From CAYWNA01 sp964459305 (GTDB lineage Bacteria > Planctomycetota > Planctomycetia > Pirellulales > Pirellulaceae), in the NCBI GenBank assembly GCA_964459305.1, contig CAYWNA010000040.1:3305-67304 (forward strand): a stretch of DNA of 64,000 nt, in the 5' to 3' direction. The position numbers were made by a program, and so were the translations under genes. Under the pieces are notes generated by a model that ran no database searches, was not told where the DNA came from, and saw only the letters and a list, made by a program, of their open reading frames with translations. Below, piece after piece: positions 18,415 through 27,563 of this stretch (its first letter is position 1; each line of letters begins with the position of its first letter).

Positions 18415-18756
18415 ACAGGTGCGGAAAGGAATCGTCATGATGCGCTATCGCGTACTGTTGCTGGGTCCTATGCTCGTTGGCGGGACCGGTCTGGCTCTGA
18501 GTCTGTTCAGCCTATCGTCGGCGCCGCATTGATCCACTCGCTGACCGGGCGCAGTTCCGGGGCCCGCGGCACGACGGACTTTGTCTTCGACGCTTCGCAG
18601 GCCGTGGTCCGCGTGCGCTTCGTCGCCAAGGCCGGCGGGGATTGCGTGTACGCTCAGGCGTTGTTCGAGCCGAAGCAGGAGATCACGTCCGTGCAGGTTG
18701 CTTGGCCAGTGGGAACGCGGCCTGCCGGCGTTGAAGCTGAAGGCGCTGTTGAATGA
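18415..18756 (+). pseudogene. Broken paralogue: copied leader and signal peptide, then a frame-shifted fragment
   Basis: Bases 18415-18500 repeat 15045-15130 with scattered changes: the same GTGCGGAAAGGA ribosome site and a signal peptide (MMRYRVLLLGPMLVGGTGLA) close to that of the gene at 15073. The frame stops at 18532. A second frame continues with protein-like sequence (GTTDFVFDASQAVVRVRF, CVYAQALFEPKQEITSVQ) to 18756. It appears to be a duplicated gene cut down to its two ends. Confidence 0.6.
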
Positions 18757-18765
18757 GATCTGATT

Positions 18766-18969
18766 GGACAACATGTGATCCAGTCTTTCCAGCATCAATG
18801 GTTGAACGGCGGGCAAGTGGCAAGCATGTTCGTGGGCTGACCAAACGCCCGGCGCAGGCCGACGTTTCAGAATCGCAGGCGGAACTTCGCGCACGAGCGG
18901 CACGACGAGTTCCGGACCAAACGCCAATTGACGCAACACATTGTCGATGTCAGTCGTGGTTACATTCAT
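18766..18969 (-). pseudogene. Truncated DinB-family gene (N-terminal ~67 residues)
   Basis: From ATG 18969 the minus strand reads VLRQLAFGPELVVPLVREVP, then PAPGVWSAHEHACHLPAVQP and MLERLDHML, the first two helices and conserved W-S-x-x-E-H-x-x-H region of DinB/YfiT-type four-helix proteins. After about residue 67 the frame passes into the plus-strand fragment and loses similarity. DinB proteins are usually ~150-170 residues, so more than half is missing. Confidence 0.6.
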
Positions 18970-19023
18970 CCCACCGCACTAAAACTCCGTTGGCCTGGAG
19001 CAAGGGATTTTGAGGCTAATCTC

Positions 19024-19189
19024 GAAGTTCGAGAAACAAGCTCTGGACAGGTACGGACCCGCCCAGGTAGGCTTCGGCCGCCGAAGCGACCTCACCGTTT
19101 ATAGTGAGTCGGCTTTCGCCGACCCACGACTAAGCTCGCAAGCCCTGCGGCTCACGCGCGAAGCCAGCTACAAACCTCTTCCTGCGCCC
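19024..19189 (+). repeat. 166-bp repeat, copy A of an inverted pair
   Basis: This segment matches 36258-36423 on the opposite strand over exactly 166 bp with only a handful of differences. It begins GAAGTTCGAGAAACAAG and ends CCTCTTCCTGCGCCC. No long frame spans it. It sits next to gene fragments and upstream of the stop of the gene at 19223. Confidence 0.9.
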
Positions 19190-19222
19190 TCATGCAGTAG
19201 AGTTACACGCCAGCCACGACCC

Positions 19223-20308
19223 TTATTCCGAAGCGTCGTTCTTACCCAGTTTCCAACCTTCCTCTGTCACAGCCAGAGTGGTGGACCCTTTGTACTGGTC
19301 GTAGACTTGGTGCATTTCTTCAATTGAATCGAAGTAGCCCACGACGAATGCGGCGCTGAACCATTCACCGGCTTTGATTGGCCGGCCCCCGAATTCCTGA
19401 ATCATGCACACGTAACCTCGCTGGTGGCACCATGCATCGTGGACGACGCCGGGATCCAGCGTCATTCCCGCCAGCCACGGTCCTTCTTTGCCGGATTCGG
19501 GATCGCGCAACCGGCACGCGCGGATGAACCGTTGCGGCACAGGATGGGTGTCGCGGCGGTATTGGTACCGCTGATCGGGCGCGAAATTCCCGGAGAATTC
19601 ACTGGACGGAATGCGCAAGCCTCTCCCGTCGCCGAGGTAGCTCAAGTAGATCTCGCCGAATGTGTCACCCTCCTTGTGCCGGATGTGCCCGGGCATGTCG
19701 ATCCGCAGGAACAGACCCTGGCTGTCGTTCACCGTATCGATGCGGTCCATGGAGATGAAGTAACGCTTGCCTACGGGAAAGACGAGCCATTGCGTCCAGG
19801 TCGAGCCCTTGTTTTTGCCAGGCGCCGCCTTATGATACGTGTAGCTCTGCGTAACAGCAACGAAGTCCTTTCCTTGGATCACCGACGGCTGCAATTCGCG
19901 AGCCTGCGTGCAGATTTGCGGTCCTTCGATGGAACGCTTGGGAATCTTGCCGTGCAGCATATCGTTGAAGTGATAAGGAAGTCCTTTTTCCAGTTTGTCG
20001 CGATACGCTTTGTCGTCACCCGGTTCCATGAGCCAGTCCACGATGTCCAACCCGAACCCCGGATCGCGGAAGCCGGTCTTCTTGTCGAGAAACGTTTGAC
20101 GTTGGACGCCGGAAACGTAGCCTTTCTTGTTGATCACCGCATCCAGTTGCGGTGTTTCAATCTTGACCCCGGTGTCACTCTCCGTGACGCGGTATTCGGC
20201 AGCCTGTAGACCGGTGCATGCCAGCGGCCATCCCAACACCGAGACGATAAGCCAGGACCAATACCGTCCTCTCGATCTGCACCGCGAATCCTGTTCGTGC
20301 GTCATCAT
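19223..20308 (-). CDS. Secreted protein of unknown function, possibly a polysaccharide-processing beta-sandwich
   Basis: 361 residues from ATG 20308 (a second ATG follows directly), eight bases after GGAG. Signal peptide through LACTGLQA, about residue 36. The protein is rich in strands and aromatic residues (TQWLVFPVGKRYFISMDRI, GLFLRIDMPGHIRHKEGD, FGEIYLSYLGDGRGLRIPS, WFSAAFVVGYFDSIEEM). The layout resembles large beta-sandwich proteins such as lyase or galactose-mutarotase-like domains, but no motif settles it. Downstream partner of the gene at 20959, with a 30-bp gap, so co-transcription is likely. Confidence 0.7.
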   Translation of the reverse strand: MMTHEQDSRCRSRGRYWSWLIVSVLGWPLACTGLQAAEYRVTESDTGVKIETPQLDAVINKKGYVSGVQRQTFLDKKTGFRDPGFGLDIVDWLMEPGDDKAYRDKLEKGLPYHFNDMLHGKIPKRSIEGPQICTQARELQPSVIQGKDFVAVTQSYTYHKAAPGKNKGSTWTQWLVFPVGKRYFISMDRIDTVNDSQGLFLRIDMPGHIRHKEGDTFGEIYLSYLGDGRGLRIPSSEFSGNFAPDQRYQYRRDTHPVPQRFIRACRLRDPESGKEGPWLAGMTLDPGVVHDAWCHQRGYVCMIQEFGGRPIKAGEWFSAAFVVGYFDSIEEMHQVYDQYKGSTTLAVTEEGWKLGKNDASE

Positions 20309-20338
20309 GTCATCGGCTCCTCGTGGCGAAGTGTCTTT

Positions 20339-20959
20339 CTAGTCCGAGAGCTGTGAGATCCTGAAATCGTCGAAGCGGATCCAGTGCGCGGCATCGGGCG
20401 GTCCGTTGTAGCACTGGATACTGACTTGATCATTCTTGGGTGCCGGCAGGGCGCGGGTGCCGGCGGTTTGAAATTCGCCTTCTGCGTTCGGGCGGAATTG
20501 AGCTGTCAAGCTGTCGGCGGTCACAATCACCCGAAGCTGAACGGACTTGGCAGCCATGGGTTTGCGCCCTGGAATGATATACAGGCCGCCGTCGATCAAC
20601 TCCTTGACAAGTTTGAACATCGGTTTGCCATCGTGATACCACGTGATGCCCGCCTGCTCGTACTGCCGCGTTGGTTTCGTGTTGCTGGTGACCGTCACGT
20701 CGATCGCAAACTTGCCTTGCCCGCGATCGGGCGCCTTGCGCAACAGCGCGTTCTTCACGTTGTGCGCGACTCCCGGTTCGACACAGATTTCCAGTGCGTT
20801 GTCCTTGATTTTCCAAGTATCGGGATTCTCGCGCAGCCAGGCCCAACCGTCGCCCAGCTTTCCATCAAAACCATCTTCGAAAACGACTTTGGGTTCTCCG
20901 GCCTGAAGGGAGACTGCGATCAGCAACAATCCAGCTGTAAGTGCAAGTACTCGATACAT
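20339..20959 (-). CDS. Secreted DUF1349/concanavalin-like beta-sandwich protein
   Basis: 206 residues from ATG 20959. Signal peptide MYRVLALTAGLLLIAVSLQA. The mature protein reads as one jelly-roll domain: VVFEDGFDGKLGDGWAWLRE, then NALEICVEPG, GKFAIDVTVTSNTKP, QYEQAGITWYHDGKPMFKL, ITADSLTAQFRPNAEGEFQ and a last strand WIRFDDFRISQL. This is the pattern of DUF1349 and of the C-terminal domain of GH43 xylosidases, which bind sugars. Context (two secreted proteins, 30-bp gap) suggests carbohydrate binding in the periplasm or at the surface. Confidence 0.8.
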   Translation of the reverse strand: MYRVLALTAGLLLIAVSLQAGEPKVVFEDGFDGKLGDGWAWLRENPDTWKIKDNALEICVEPGVAHNVKNALLRKAPDRGQGKFAIDVTVTSNTKPTRQYEQAGITWYHDGKPMFKLVKELIDGGLYIIPGRKPMAAKSVQLRVIVTADSLTAQFRPNAEGEFQTAGTRALPAPKNDQVSIQCYNGPPDAAHWIRFDDFRISQLSD

Positions 20960-21130
20960 TATGCGGCTCTCCGGTTAAGGGGTGTCGGAACGGATCAAAC
21001 ATCACCTGCGAAGTTGTTCAGTTCGTGTGGATCTACCTCTGTTTCGTGGACCTCCACTTTCGCCCGCTAGTATCCTTCATTCTAATACGGACTTCAATCA
21101 GAGAACTGCCTAACCTTGGGAGACGACAAC

Positions 21131-23002
21131 ATGAAAACGCTAAAACCATGCGCCGTGGCCTTGATTGCCTTGAGTCTGCTTCTGTCTTCCGCAGCCGTGG
21201 CGCAACAGAAGACCAAGGCAAAACGACGGCCGAAGGGAAGACCATCTCTGACCGTTCCCGATGTTCCGAAGGATCAGGTGATTTGTTTTTCGCTGTACAC
21301 CGTCCAGAACAACGTTCTCAAGCTGACCGCGCAACTCTACCCGCTGGACGAGGGTGATGATCGCACGGTCCGCTTGGAGATCAAACAGGACGAGCAGTGG
21401 CGTCAGATTGCTGAAACGAAGGTCATCGAGCAAGGATGGTCCGCGCCGTTCCGCGTGGAAGACTGGGATTCGACCAAAGACGTCGCCTATCGCGTGGCAC
21501 ACGGTGAATCCGCATTTTATGCGGGTATCATCCGCAAGGATCCCGTGGAGAAAAACAAGATCGTCGTCGCAGCTTTCACGGGCAATTCGATCTATCAGCC
21601 ACACGGGGGAGACATCCCGAGAACCGACATTGTTGAAAACATCAAGCGGCTGAAGCCGGATTTGCTGTTCTTTTCCGGCGACCAAGTGTACGACCACAAC
21701 CGGCACTATGCCTATTGGCTCAAGTTCGGTCACGATTTCGGAGAAATCATCCGCAACATTCCCACGGTGACGATTCCGGACGATCATGACGTCGGCATGG
21801 CCAATATCTGGGGCGCCGGCGGCAAGCAATCGTTCACAGGCGCCGGTCATGACGGCGGGTATTTCAAGCCGGTTGAATACGTAAACGAGGTTCAGCGGGC
21901 ACAGACAAGTCACTTGCCGGACCCCTACGACCCGACTCCGATTCAAAGAGGAATCACCGTCTATTACACCACCTTGACCGTGGGCGGGGTGAGTTTCGCG
22001 ATTATCGAGGACCGAAAATTCAAGTCCGGCCCGCAGGGACTTGTGCCGCAACGGGGGCCGCGTCCGGATCATGTCCTGGATCCCACCTACGATCCGAAAA
22101 GCGTGGACGTGCCCGGCGCGAAACTACTCGGCGAACGCCAGCTCAAGTTTTTGCGCGAGTGGGGCGCTGATTGGCACGATTGCGAAATGAAGGCCGTTCT
22201 TTCGCAGACCATCTTCTGTGGCGGTGCGCACATTCACGGAAAAGTAGGCGGCCGGTTGCACGCTGACCTGGATTCGAACGGGTGGCCACAGACAGGGCGG
22301 AATAAGGCGCTGGACGCAATTCGCCGATCTTTCGCCGTCCACATTGCCGGCGACCAGCATCTGGCGACCATCTTCCATCATGGCATCGACGACTGGAACG
22401 ACGCATGCTATTCGTTCTGCGTACCGTCGATCGCTAACTTGTATTTGCGCTGGTGGGATCCGCTGGAGCCAGGCAAGAACCGAAAGCCGGGAATGCCGGA
22501 CTACACGGGTGAGCATCTCGACGGCATGGGCAACAAGCTCACTTGTTGGGCGGCCGCCAATCCATCGAAGGAGCCGAACGGCGGCAGCAAGCTGACAACG
22601 CGTGCCGCCGGATTCGGTGTGGTCACATTCAATAAGAAAGAACGCGAATTCACTCTCGAATGCTGGCCTCGCAACGTCGACATCACCGATCCAACCGCCA
22701 AGCAGTATCCCGGCTGGCCGTTGACGATCCAGCAGGAAGACAACTACGGACGCAAAGCCGTCGCATGGCTTCCGACCATCAAAGTCACCGGAGTCACAAA
22801 TCCCGTCGTGCAAGTCGTGGACGAATCCAACGGCGAGATCGTCCACACCTTGCGCATCAAAGGCAAAACCTATCGGCCCAAAGTATTCAAGAAAGGCACA
22901 TACACGATCAACGTCAGTGCCAGGGATCGATGCAAGTCGCTCAAAGGCGTCAAAGCAATCGACGCGGGCGATGAAAAGGTATTGACGGTAGAGCTGGAAT
23001 AG
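21131..23002 (+). CDS. Secreted PhoD-like metallophosphatase
   Basis: 623 residues from ATG 21131 after GGGAGACGACAAC. Signal peptide MKTLKPCAVALIALSLLLSS with AVAQ cleavage, then a basic KTKAKRRPKGR stretch. The calcineurin/PhoD metal ligands are visible: AFTGNSIY, FFSGDQVYDHN, IPDDHDVG and HIAGDQHLATIFHH. Family enzymes hydrolyse phosphomono- or diesters with Fe/Ca or similar metals outside the cytoplasm. The C-terminal ~120 residues form an extra beta-rich domain (VVQVVDESNGEIVHTLRIK, KGTYTINVSA). It stands alone on the plus strand; phosphate regulation cannot be judged from the sequence. Confidence 0.85.
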   Translation: MKTLKPCAVALIALSLLLSSAAVAQQKTKAKRRPKGRPSLTVPDVPKDQVICFSLYTVQNNVLKLTAQLYPLDEGDDRTVRLEIKQDEQWRQIAETKVIEQGWSAPFRVEDWDSTKDVAYRVAHGESAFYAGIIRKDPVEKNKIVVAAFTGNSIYQPHGGDIPRTDIVENIKRLKPDLLFFSGDQVYDHNRHYAYWLKFGHDFGEIIRNIPTVTIPDDHDVGMANIWGAGGKQSFTGAGHDGGYFKPVEYVNEVQRAQTSHLPDPYDPTPIQRGITVYYTTLTVGGVSFAIIEDRKFKSGPQGLVPQRGPRPDHVLDPTYDPKSVDVPGAKLLGERQLKFLREWGADWHDCEMKAVLSQTIFCGGAHIHGKVGGRLHADLDSNGWPQTGRNKALDAIRRSFAVHIAGDQHLATIFHHGIDDWNDACYSFCVPSIANLYLRWWDPLEPGKNRKPGMPDYTGEHLDGMGNKLTCWAAANPSKEPNGGSKLTTRAAGFGVVTFNKKEREFTLECWPRNVDITDPTAKQYPGWPLTIQQEDNYGRKAVAWLPTIKVTGVTNPVVQVVDESNGEIVHTLRIKGKTYRPKVFKKGTYTINVSARDRCKSLKGVKAIDAGDEKVLTVELE

Positions 23003-23095
23003 GTTCGGGAGAACAAAATAGAGGTGAGTCTATATTACTGTCATTCGTTTTCTGTCAGCTTCTTGAGAACGAACAGCAACAGTGTCAACGGCCAC

Positions 23096-24208
23096 TCATT
23101 CGATGCCAGCGATTGCTTTGCGCCGTCGGCCGAGTTCGTCGGCGGCAAACATGGCATCCAGCGCGCCATCGGCAGTAATGTCGAACGGGTGATTGTGACA
23201 CAGCGATCCCTCGGAAGCACACACTTCGGCGACCACCCGCATTCGCTCGCGCGAGACGCCCTCCAGATTCAAATCGGCAAAGGTAACAGGCAAGCCGATT
23301 GCGATCTGGAAATCGACGATTTCGTACATCTCTTCTACATCGGTGTCTTCGTCCAGACACAACTGGGTGATGACTCCGAAACCGACCTTTTCGCCATGCA
23401 TCAGATGTTTGCATTCGGGGAAATTCGACAACGGGTTTGCCACCATGTGAGCCGTCGCCAATCCGCCGCTTTCGAACCCGAGCCCGGAGTGCAGCACATT
23501 CGTTTCGACTACTTTCTCGACTGCCGGCGTCACAAGATCTTCTTCGACTGCCCGCAGCGCTTCGACGCCGTACTCCAGTAGCGTGCCGTATCCCAACCGG
23601 GCGATGGCCATGGCCGCGCGGGTTGACACGCCGCCGGCCAGGGTCGCCGCTCTTGTTTTGTAGGACGCGTCCGCTTCGACCCACGTGGCCAACGCGTCGC
23701 CCATTCCGGCTGCAAATGCTCGCGCCGGGCCGTTCGCAATAATCTGTGTGTCTACCAACACGATGTCCGGGTTGAAGGGCCAGCAGTTGAATTCGATGAA
23801 ATTCGAGTTCGCGTCGTACCATACCGATGCCGCGCTCGTTGGGGCGTCGGTAGCGGCGATGGTGGGGATCGTCATCAGTTTCGTACCTACGTCAAAAGTG
23901 ACCGCCTTGGCAACGTCGATCGCCTTACCGCCGCCAATCCCAACGGCAATGTCGGCCGCTTCATCGCGGGCAAGCTGCGCCAGCCGCTCCGCTTCGTCCT
24001 TCGTCACCTCGCCCTGGAACGCGGCGTCCACGGGTTCAAGTCCCGCCTCCGTCACACTCCGTAGAACGGCGTCGCCTACGATGTCTTTGACGACCGTATC
24101 CCATACCAACAGCGGCTTTTTGCCGAGCATCGCCAGGTAAGAACCGGCCTCGGCGATCACGCCTCGTCCCTGTACGTACTTTCGCGGTGCGATGAAGACC
24201 ATTTTCAT
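23096..24208 (-). CDS. gldA: Glycerol dehydrogenase-like iron-containing alcohol dehydrogenase
   Basis: 370 residues from ATG 24208, eight bases after GGGAG; an ATG five codons upstream overlaps that site and is less likely. The sequence follows GldA closely: GIGGGKAIDVAKAV for NAD binding, TIPTIAATDAPTSAASV, NPDIVLVDTQIIANGPAR, and metal ligands Asp in GMGDALATWVEA and His in GLATAHMVANPL and KHLMHGEKVG. The enzyme class oxidises glycerol or other vicinal diols with NAD. It is the last gene of a minus-strand run (SDR, class II aldolase, hydroxyacid dehydrogenase, this gene), so a longer polyol or hydroxy acid may be its real substrate. Confidence 0.88.
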   Translation of the reverse strand: MKMVFIAPRKYVQGRGVIAEAGSYLAMLGKKPLLVWDTVVKDIVGDAVLRSVTEAGLEPVDAAFQGEVTKDEAERLAQLARDEAADIAVGIGGGKAIDVAKAVTFDVGTKLMTIPTIAATDAPTSAASVWYDANSNFIEFNCWPFNPDIVLVDTQIIANGPARAFAAGMGDALATWVEADASYKTRAATLAGGVSTRAAMAIARLGYGTLLEYGVEALRAVEEDLVTPAVEKVVETNVLHSGLGFESGGLATAHMVANPLSNFPECKHLMHGEKVGFGVITQLCLDEDTDVEEMYEIVDFQIAIGLPVTFADLNLEGVSRERMRVVAEVCASEGSLCHNHPFDITADGALDAMFAADELGRRRKAIAGIE

Positions 24209-24304
24209 TTTTCGTTCTCCCATGTTGAATATGGAGTCGACGCATGAATCGACAGCGAGGCGGTACTACGAACTGTATTCTGCATCCGCCGTATTGGCTA
24301 CTTC

Positions 24305-25351
24305 TTATGCACGCAAAGTCGGTGGAATTCCGTTGACGATCGGCAAAGGCGACTGGCCCAATAGCATTCGCTGCAAGTGGCCCGCCGTCATTCTTGGACT
24401 GTTGCGGAAGGCGTCGATCGTACTGCCGGAAATGTGCGGCACGATCGTTACGTTGTCTAATTCGATGAGCGGATGGTCGGTTGGCAGCGGTTCGACGTCG
24501 AACACGTCCAATGCCGCGCCCATGATGGCCCGCTCCTGAAGAACCCGGACCAGGGCCTGTTCGTCGATCAAGCCGCTTCGCGCTGTGTTGACAAGCACAG
24601 CGGTGGGTTTCATCAGCCGCAACTGCTGCTCGCCAATTAAGTGTTGTGTGTCTTCGGTTAGCCGAGCGTGGATCGAGACGACGTCCGACTCTCGCATCAG
24701 CATGCCCAGATCGACCATCTCGGCCGGCGCCGTGTCGCCGCTGACGTAAGGATCGTAGGCGATGATGCGGGAACCCATCGCTTGAAGGTATCCGGCCAAG
24801 AGCCGAGCGACCGACCCGTAGCCGACCAAGCCCACTGTCTTTTCGTTCACCTCCGGTATGGCCGCTCGGTTCGGATAATCCCGCGTCCAGTTCCCGGCTT
24901 TCAGCTTCGCGTGGGATCGCGCGATGTTGCGGACCTCGGCCAGGATCAATCCCAGCGCACATTCGGCTACGGCTCGGGCGTTGCGCCCCGGCGTATTCAG
25001 CACCGCAATCCCCCGCTCGGTCGCGAAATCCACGTCGACGTTCTCAGTGCCGCCTCTGAGTACTCCGATCACTTTCAGATTGTCGGCCGCCTCGATGAAG
25101 TCGCGACTGATCGGTGTGAATTGCACGCAAACGATGTCAAAATCTGCAACGTTGTCCGTGACTTCGGCTGGCAGAGCGACTGCGCTGGGACCGCCTTGCT
25201 CGATTGCCAGGTTGGCCTGCTGCAGATCGACCAACGTGGGCTGCTCCCAGCTACGCGCCTCGACCTCCACGCCCAAATCGGCCAGCGAACCGAATCCTTG
25301 TTGCATGAACTCCAGAGGAATGTAGTTGTCACTGATTGCCAGTAGTTTCAT
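24305..25351 (-). CDS. NAD-dependent 2-hydroxyacid dehydrogenase (SerA/YoaD-like)
   Basis: 348 residues from ATG 25351. Typical D-2-hydroxyacid dehydrogenase order: N-terminal substrate domain (VIGVLRGGTENVDVDFA), then an NAD domain with VGLVGYGSVARLLAGYL, the catalytic Arg in NTARSGLID, Glu in DVFDVEPLP and His in PHISGST. The third glycine of GxGxxG is Ala, as in some relatives. It lacks the C-terminal ACT domain of serine-pathway SerA, so a catabolic role fits better. It lies 70 bp downstream of the aldolase gene with a palindrome between, and 96 bp upstream of the GldA-like gene. Confidence 0.88.
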   Translation of the reverse strand: MKLLAISDNYIPLEFMQQGFGSLADLGVEVEARSWEQPTLVDLQQANLAIEQGGPSAVALPAEVTDNVADFDIVCVQFTPISRDFIEAADNLKVIGVLRGGTENVDVDFATERGIAVLNTPGRNARAVAECALGLILAEVRNIARSHAKLKAGNWTRDYPNRAAIPEVNEKTVGLVGYGSVARLLAGYLQAMGSRIIAYDPYVSGDTAPAEMVDLGMLMRESDVVSIHARLTEDTQHLIGEQQLRLMKPTAVLVNTARSGLIDEQALVRVLQERAIMGAALDVFDVEPLPTDHPLIELDNVTIVPHISGSTIDAFRNSPRMTAGHLQRMLLGQSPLPIVNGIPPTLRA

Positions 25352-25377
25352 TCGCTTATGCTCTCAATACGGCCAAA

Positions 25378-25411
25378 GTAGGGTGGGCCGCGAAGACTTG
25401 GCCCACCCTAC
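25378..25411. repeat. 12-bp perfect inverted repeat between two operon genes
   Basis: GTAGGGTGGGCC (25378-25389) and GGCCCACCCTAC (25400-25411) flank a 10-base loop. The hairpin lies between the stop of the aldolase gene and the start of the hydroxyacid dehydrogenase gene. It lacks a T-run, so it may adjust relative expression or mRNA stability, or be a small dispersed palindrome. Confidence 0.7.
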
Positions 25412-25421
25412 AAGATCCCAT

Positions 25422-26288
25422 TCACTTGTTTACTCGATTTTTGGCCCCCAGCAATACGATCTTCTGCGTGACCACTTCTGCGAGTTCCTTGCGCATCGGC
25501 TGGAACAGGTCTCTCGGCAACGGATCGATGCGATCATGAGCCGCAACGGTTCCCTTCAGGGCGCGGAACATGGCGACCCGAAGATCGGCATAGAGGTTCA
25601 CCTTCGAGATGCCGTTGTGCACGGCGTCTCGAATCTGCTCTTCCGGCGTGCCCGATCCTCCGTGCAATACCAGCGGCACCGGACTGACGGCATTCAGTTC
25701 CTTTAGTCGTTCGATGTTCAGATCCGGTAGCGCCCGGTAGACCCCGTGCGACGTGCCGATCGAGACAGCCAATGCGTCGACGCCGGTCTGTTCGACAAAC
25801 CGGGTCACCTCATCGGGTTCGGTCAGGACGTTTTCGGCAGATTGCGTCTCCTCCAAATCCATCCCGCCAACGAGTCCCAACTCCGCCTCGACACTCGCAC
25901 CCAATGGTGCAGCAAGGTCCACGGCCGCCTTGGTCAACCGGACATTTTCTTCAAACGGCAGTTTCGAACCGTCGATCATGACCGACGTGAAGCCCAGGCC
26001 GAGTGCTTTGCGAATTGCGTCCAGGTCCGTGGCATGATCCAGGTGAAGGACGATAGGGATGTTGTGATGGTCGGCCACTGCCCGGATCAGAGCGGCGTGA
26101 TACACCCAGCCGCTGCCATCGTCGGTCTCCAAGTCCAATTCCAGGGCCATCAAAATCACCGGCGCCCGCTCCGCTTCGCAGGTCCGGAGGATCGTGCGCA
26201 CCATGATGTCTTCGGCGCAGTCGAAGGCCGGTACGGCATAACGATTGGCTCGCGCGTCGGCGAGGGCTTCTGTCAAGGTAACAAGCAT
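25422..26288 (-). CDS. Class II ketose-bisphosphate aldolase
   Basis: 288 residues from ATG 26288. Zinc-dependent aldolase motifs are all present: YAVPAFDCAED at the start, IVLHLDHATD (first zinc His and catalytic Asp), FTSVMIDGSKLPFEENV, VEAELGLVGG, LAVSIGTSHGVY (zinc His), VLHGGSGTPEEQI and GISKVNLYADLR. Such enzymes cleave fructose- or tagatose-1,6-bisphosphate, or ketose-1-phosphates, into triose units. The neighbours (two dehydrogenases, SDR, FGGY kinase) argue for a dedicated catabolic aldolase rather than the glycolytic one. The gap to the upstream SDR gene is 19 bp. Confidence 0.9.
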   Translation of the reverse strand: MLVTLTEALADARANRYAVPAFDCAEDIMVRTILRTCEAERAPVILMALELDLETDDGSGWVYHAALIRAVADHHNIPIVLHLDHATDLDAIRKALGLGFTSVMIDGSKLPFEENVRLTKAAVDLAAPLGASVEAELGLVGGMDLEETQSAENVLTEPDEVTRFVEQTGVDALAVSIGTSHGVYRALPDLNIERLKELNAVSPVPLVLHGGSGTPEEQIRDAVHNGISKVNLYADLRVAMFRALKGTVAAHDRIDPLPRDLFQPMRKELAEVVTQKIVLLGAKNRVNK

Positions 26289-26307
26289 CTGGTTCTCCGT
26301 TGCGCAT

Positions 26308-27090
26308 TCAGCGCATCAACATTCCACCGGTAACATCAACGGTCGCACCGGTCATATACCTCGCCCGGTCCGAGGCCAAAAATACCACGACATCAGCAAT
26401 CTCGGCCGGTTCGGCAATGCGGCGAAGCGGTATTCGCTGTATGTATTGCTGCTCGTTCTTCTCCAGCGTTTCTTGGGCCATGGGCGTTCGTGTCATGCCG
26501 GGCGCCACCAGGTTCACGCAGATCCCTTGCGGAGCAACTTCGCGGGCCAGCGAGACGCTGAAGCTGACCAGTCCCGCTTTGGATGCCGCGTAATGAGCGT
26601 GACCGGTCGTGGACCCTTGGAACGCAGCGGGCGATGCGATGTTCACGATCCTTCCGCGTTGTCCGGTGTCCAGCCAGCGGCCAACAGCTTCGCGACAAGT
26701 CAGAAACGGTCCAGTCAAATTGACCTGGAGCACACGATTGAACTCGTCTTCCGAGATTTCGTGTGCGAATGCAGTGGGCCAGATCCCTGCGTTGTTAACC
26801 AGGATGTCGACCGGCCCAAGTTGCCGTTCGGTTTCGGCAAACAGGGAATCGATGTCGGAAAATCGCGAAATGTCCCCCGCGATCGGCACGGCATCGACGA
26901 AATGATCGGCACGCAGCATCTGGGTCAACTCCGTCGCCTCTTCGGTCAGATCGATGCCGGCCTCCGCGTCCCGGAAGCAGTTGACGGCGACCTTGGCACC
27001 CTCGGCGGCCAGCCCCAGGCAGATCGCACGCCCCAGGCCGCGCGAGCCGCCCGTGACGATAGCCACTTTGTCTTTCAGGTTCAGATCCAC
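26308..27090 (-). CDS. Short-chain dehydrogenase/reductase (FabG-like SDR)
   Basis: 260 residues if translation starts at GTG 27090 (DLNLKDKVAIVTGG); a TTG at 27129 would add 13 residues but has no better ribosome site. Classical SDR features: TGGSRGLGRA for NAD(P), LVNNAGIWP, active-site Ser in NIASPAAF and Tyr-x3-Lys in HYAASKAGLV, and PGMTRTPM. FabG-like SDRs in catabolic operons oxidise sugar or polyol hydroxyls. First gene of the minus-strand run through 23096. Confidence 0.88.
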   Translation of the reverse strand: MDLNLKDKVAIVTGGSRGLGRAICLGLAAEGAKVAVNCFRDAEAGIDLTEEATELTQMLRADHFVDAVPIAGDISRFSDIDSLFAETERQLGPVDILVNNAGIWPTAFAHEISEDEFNRVLQVNLTGPFLTCREAVGRWLDTGQRGRIVNIASPAAFQGSTTGHAHYAASKAGLVSFSVSLAREVAPQGICVNLVAPGMTRTPMAQETLEKNEQQYIQRIPLRRIAEPAEIADVVVFLASDRARYMTGATVDVTGGMLMR

Positions 27091-27156
27091 GGGAGCGTCT
27101 TTGTGTAATCTAAGGACAAGGGATGACAATGAAACAGAATTCTAATTCGGCAGCTT

Positions 27157-27238
27157 CGTTTAACCGCGACCCGCCAGGGGAGCGCGTCCGAGTGGCGGTG
27201 ACGATCCACGCGCTCCCCTGGCGGGTCGCGGTTAAACG
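27157..27238. repeat. 82-bp palindromic element, copy 1
   Basis: The arms CGTTTAACCGCGACCCGCC... and their reverse complement (...GGCGGGTCGCGGTTAAACG) extend about 30 bp each and enclose ~22 bp. A second element of the same length and arms is at 43582-43663. There is no coding capacity. The remainder of the gap 27239-27563 shows no gene. Confidence 0.9.
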
Positions 27239-27563
27239 AGGGAAGACTGACACTGTCTTTGTTTCGCTAACTAGGGTATCCGATTCCTACCTGCCATCGC
27301 AAGCGAGGGGACAGAGTCTTGGGAAGTGGAAAGGTAGAAAAATCAGCGCGTCGAGTAATGTGAACGTGGGAGATGGCCTGATTTGCCTGTAGGTAGTGTC
27401 TGGTGAGCGCCCCGAATGCTCTTGCGACAAGATGGCAGAGGATCGTTCCGATGATTGACCCGCGCTCGGTCGGCTGTTACGCTCAATGATCCGTTGTTTC
27501 TGCAGCATCGTCCATCTGCGTGCGCATTGTCACGCGGGGCATCGTTAACTTGAGGAGTCTCCG

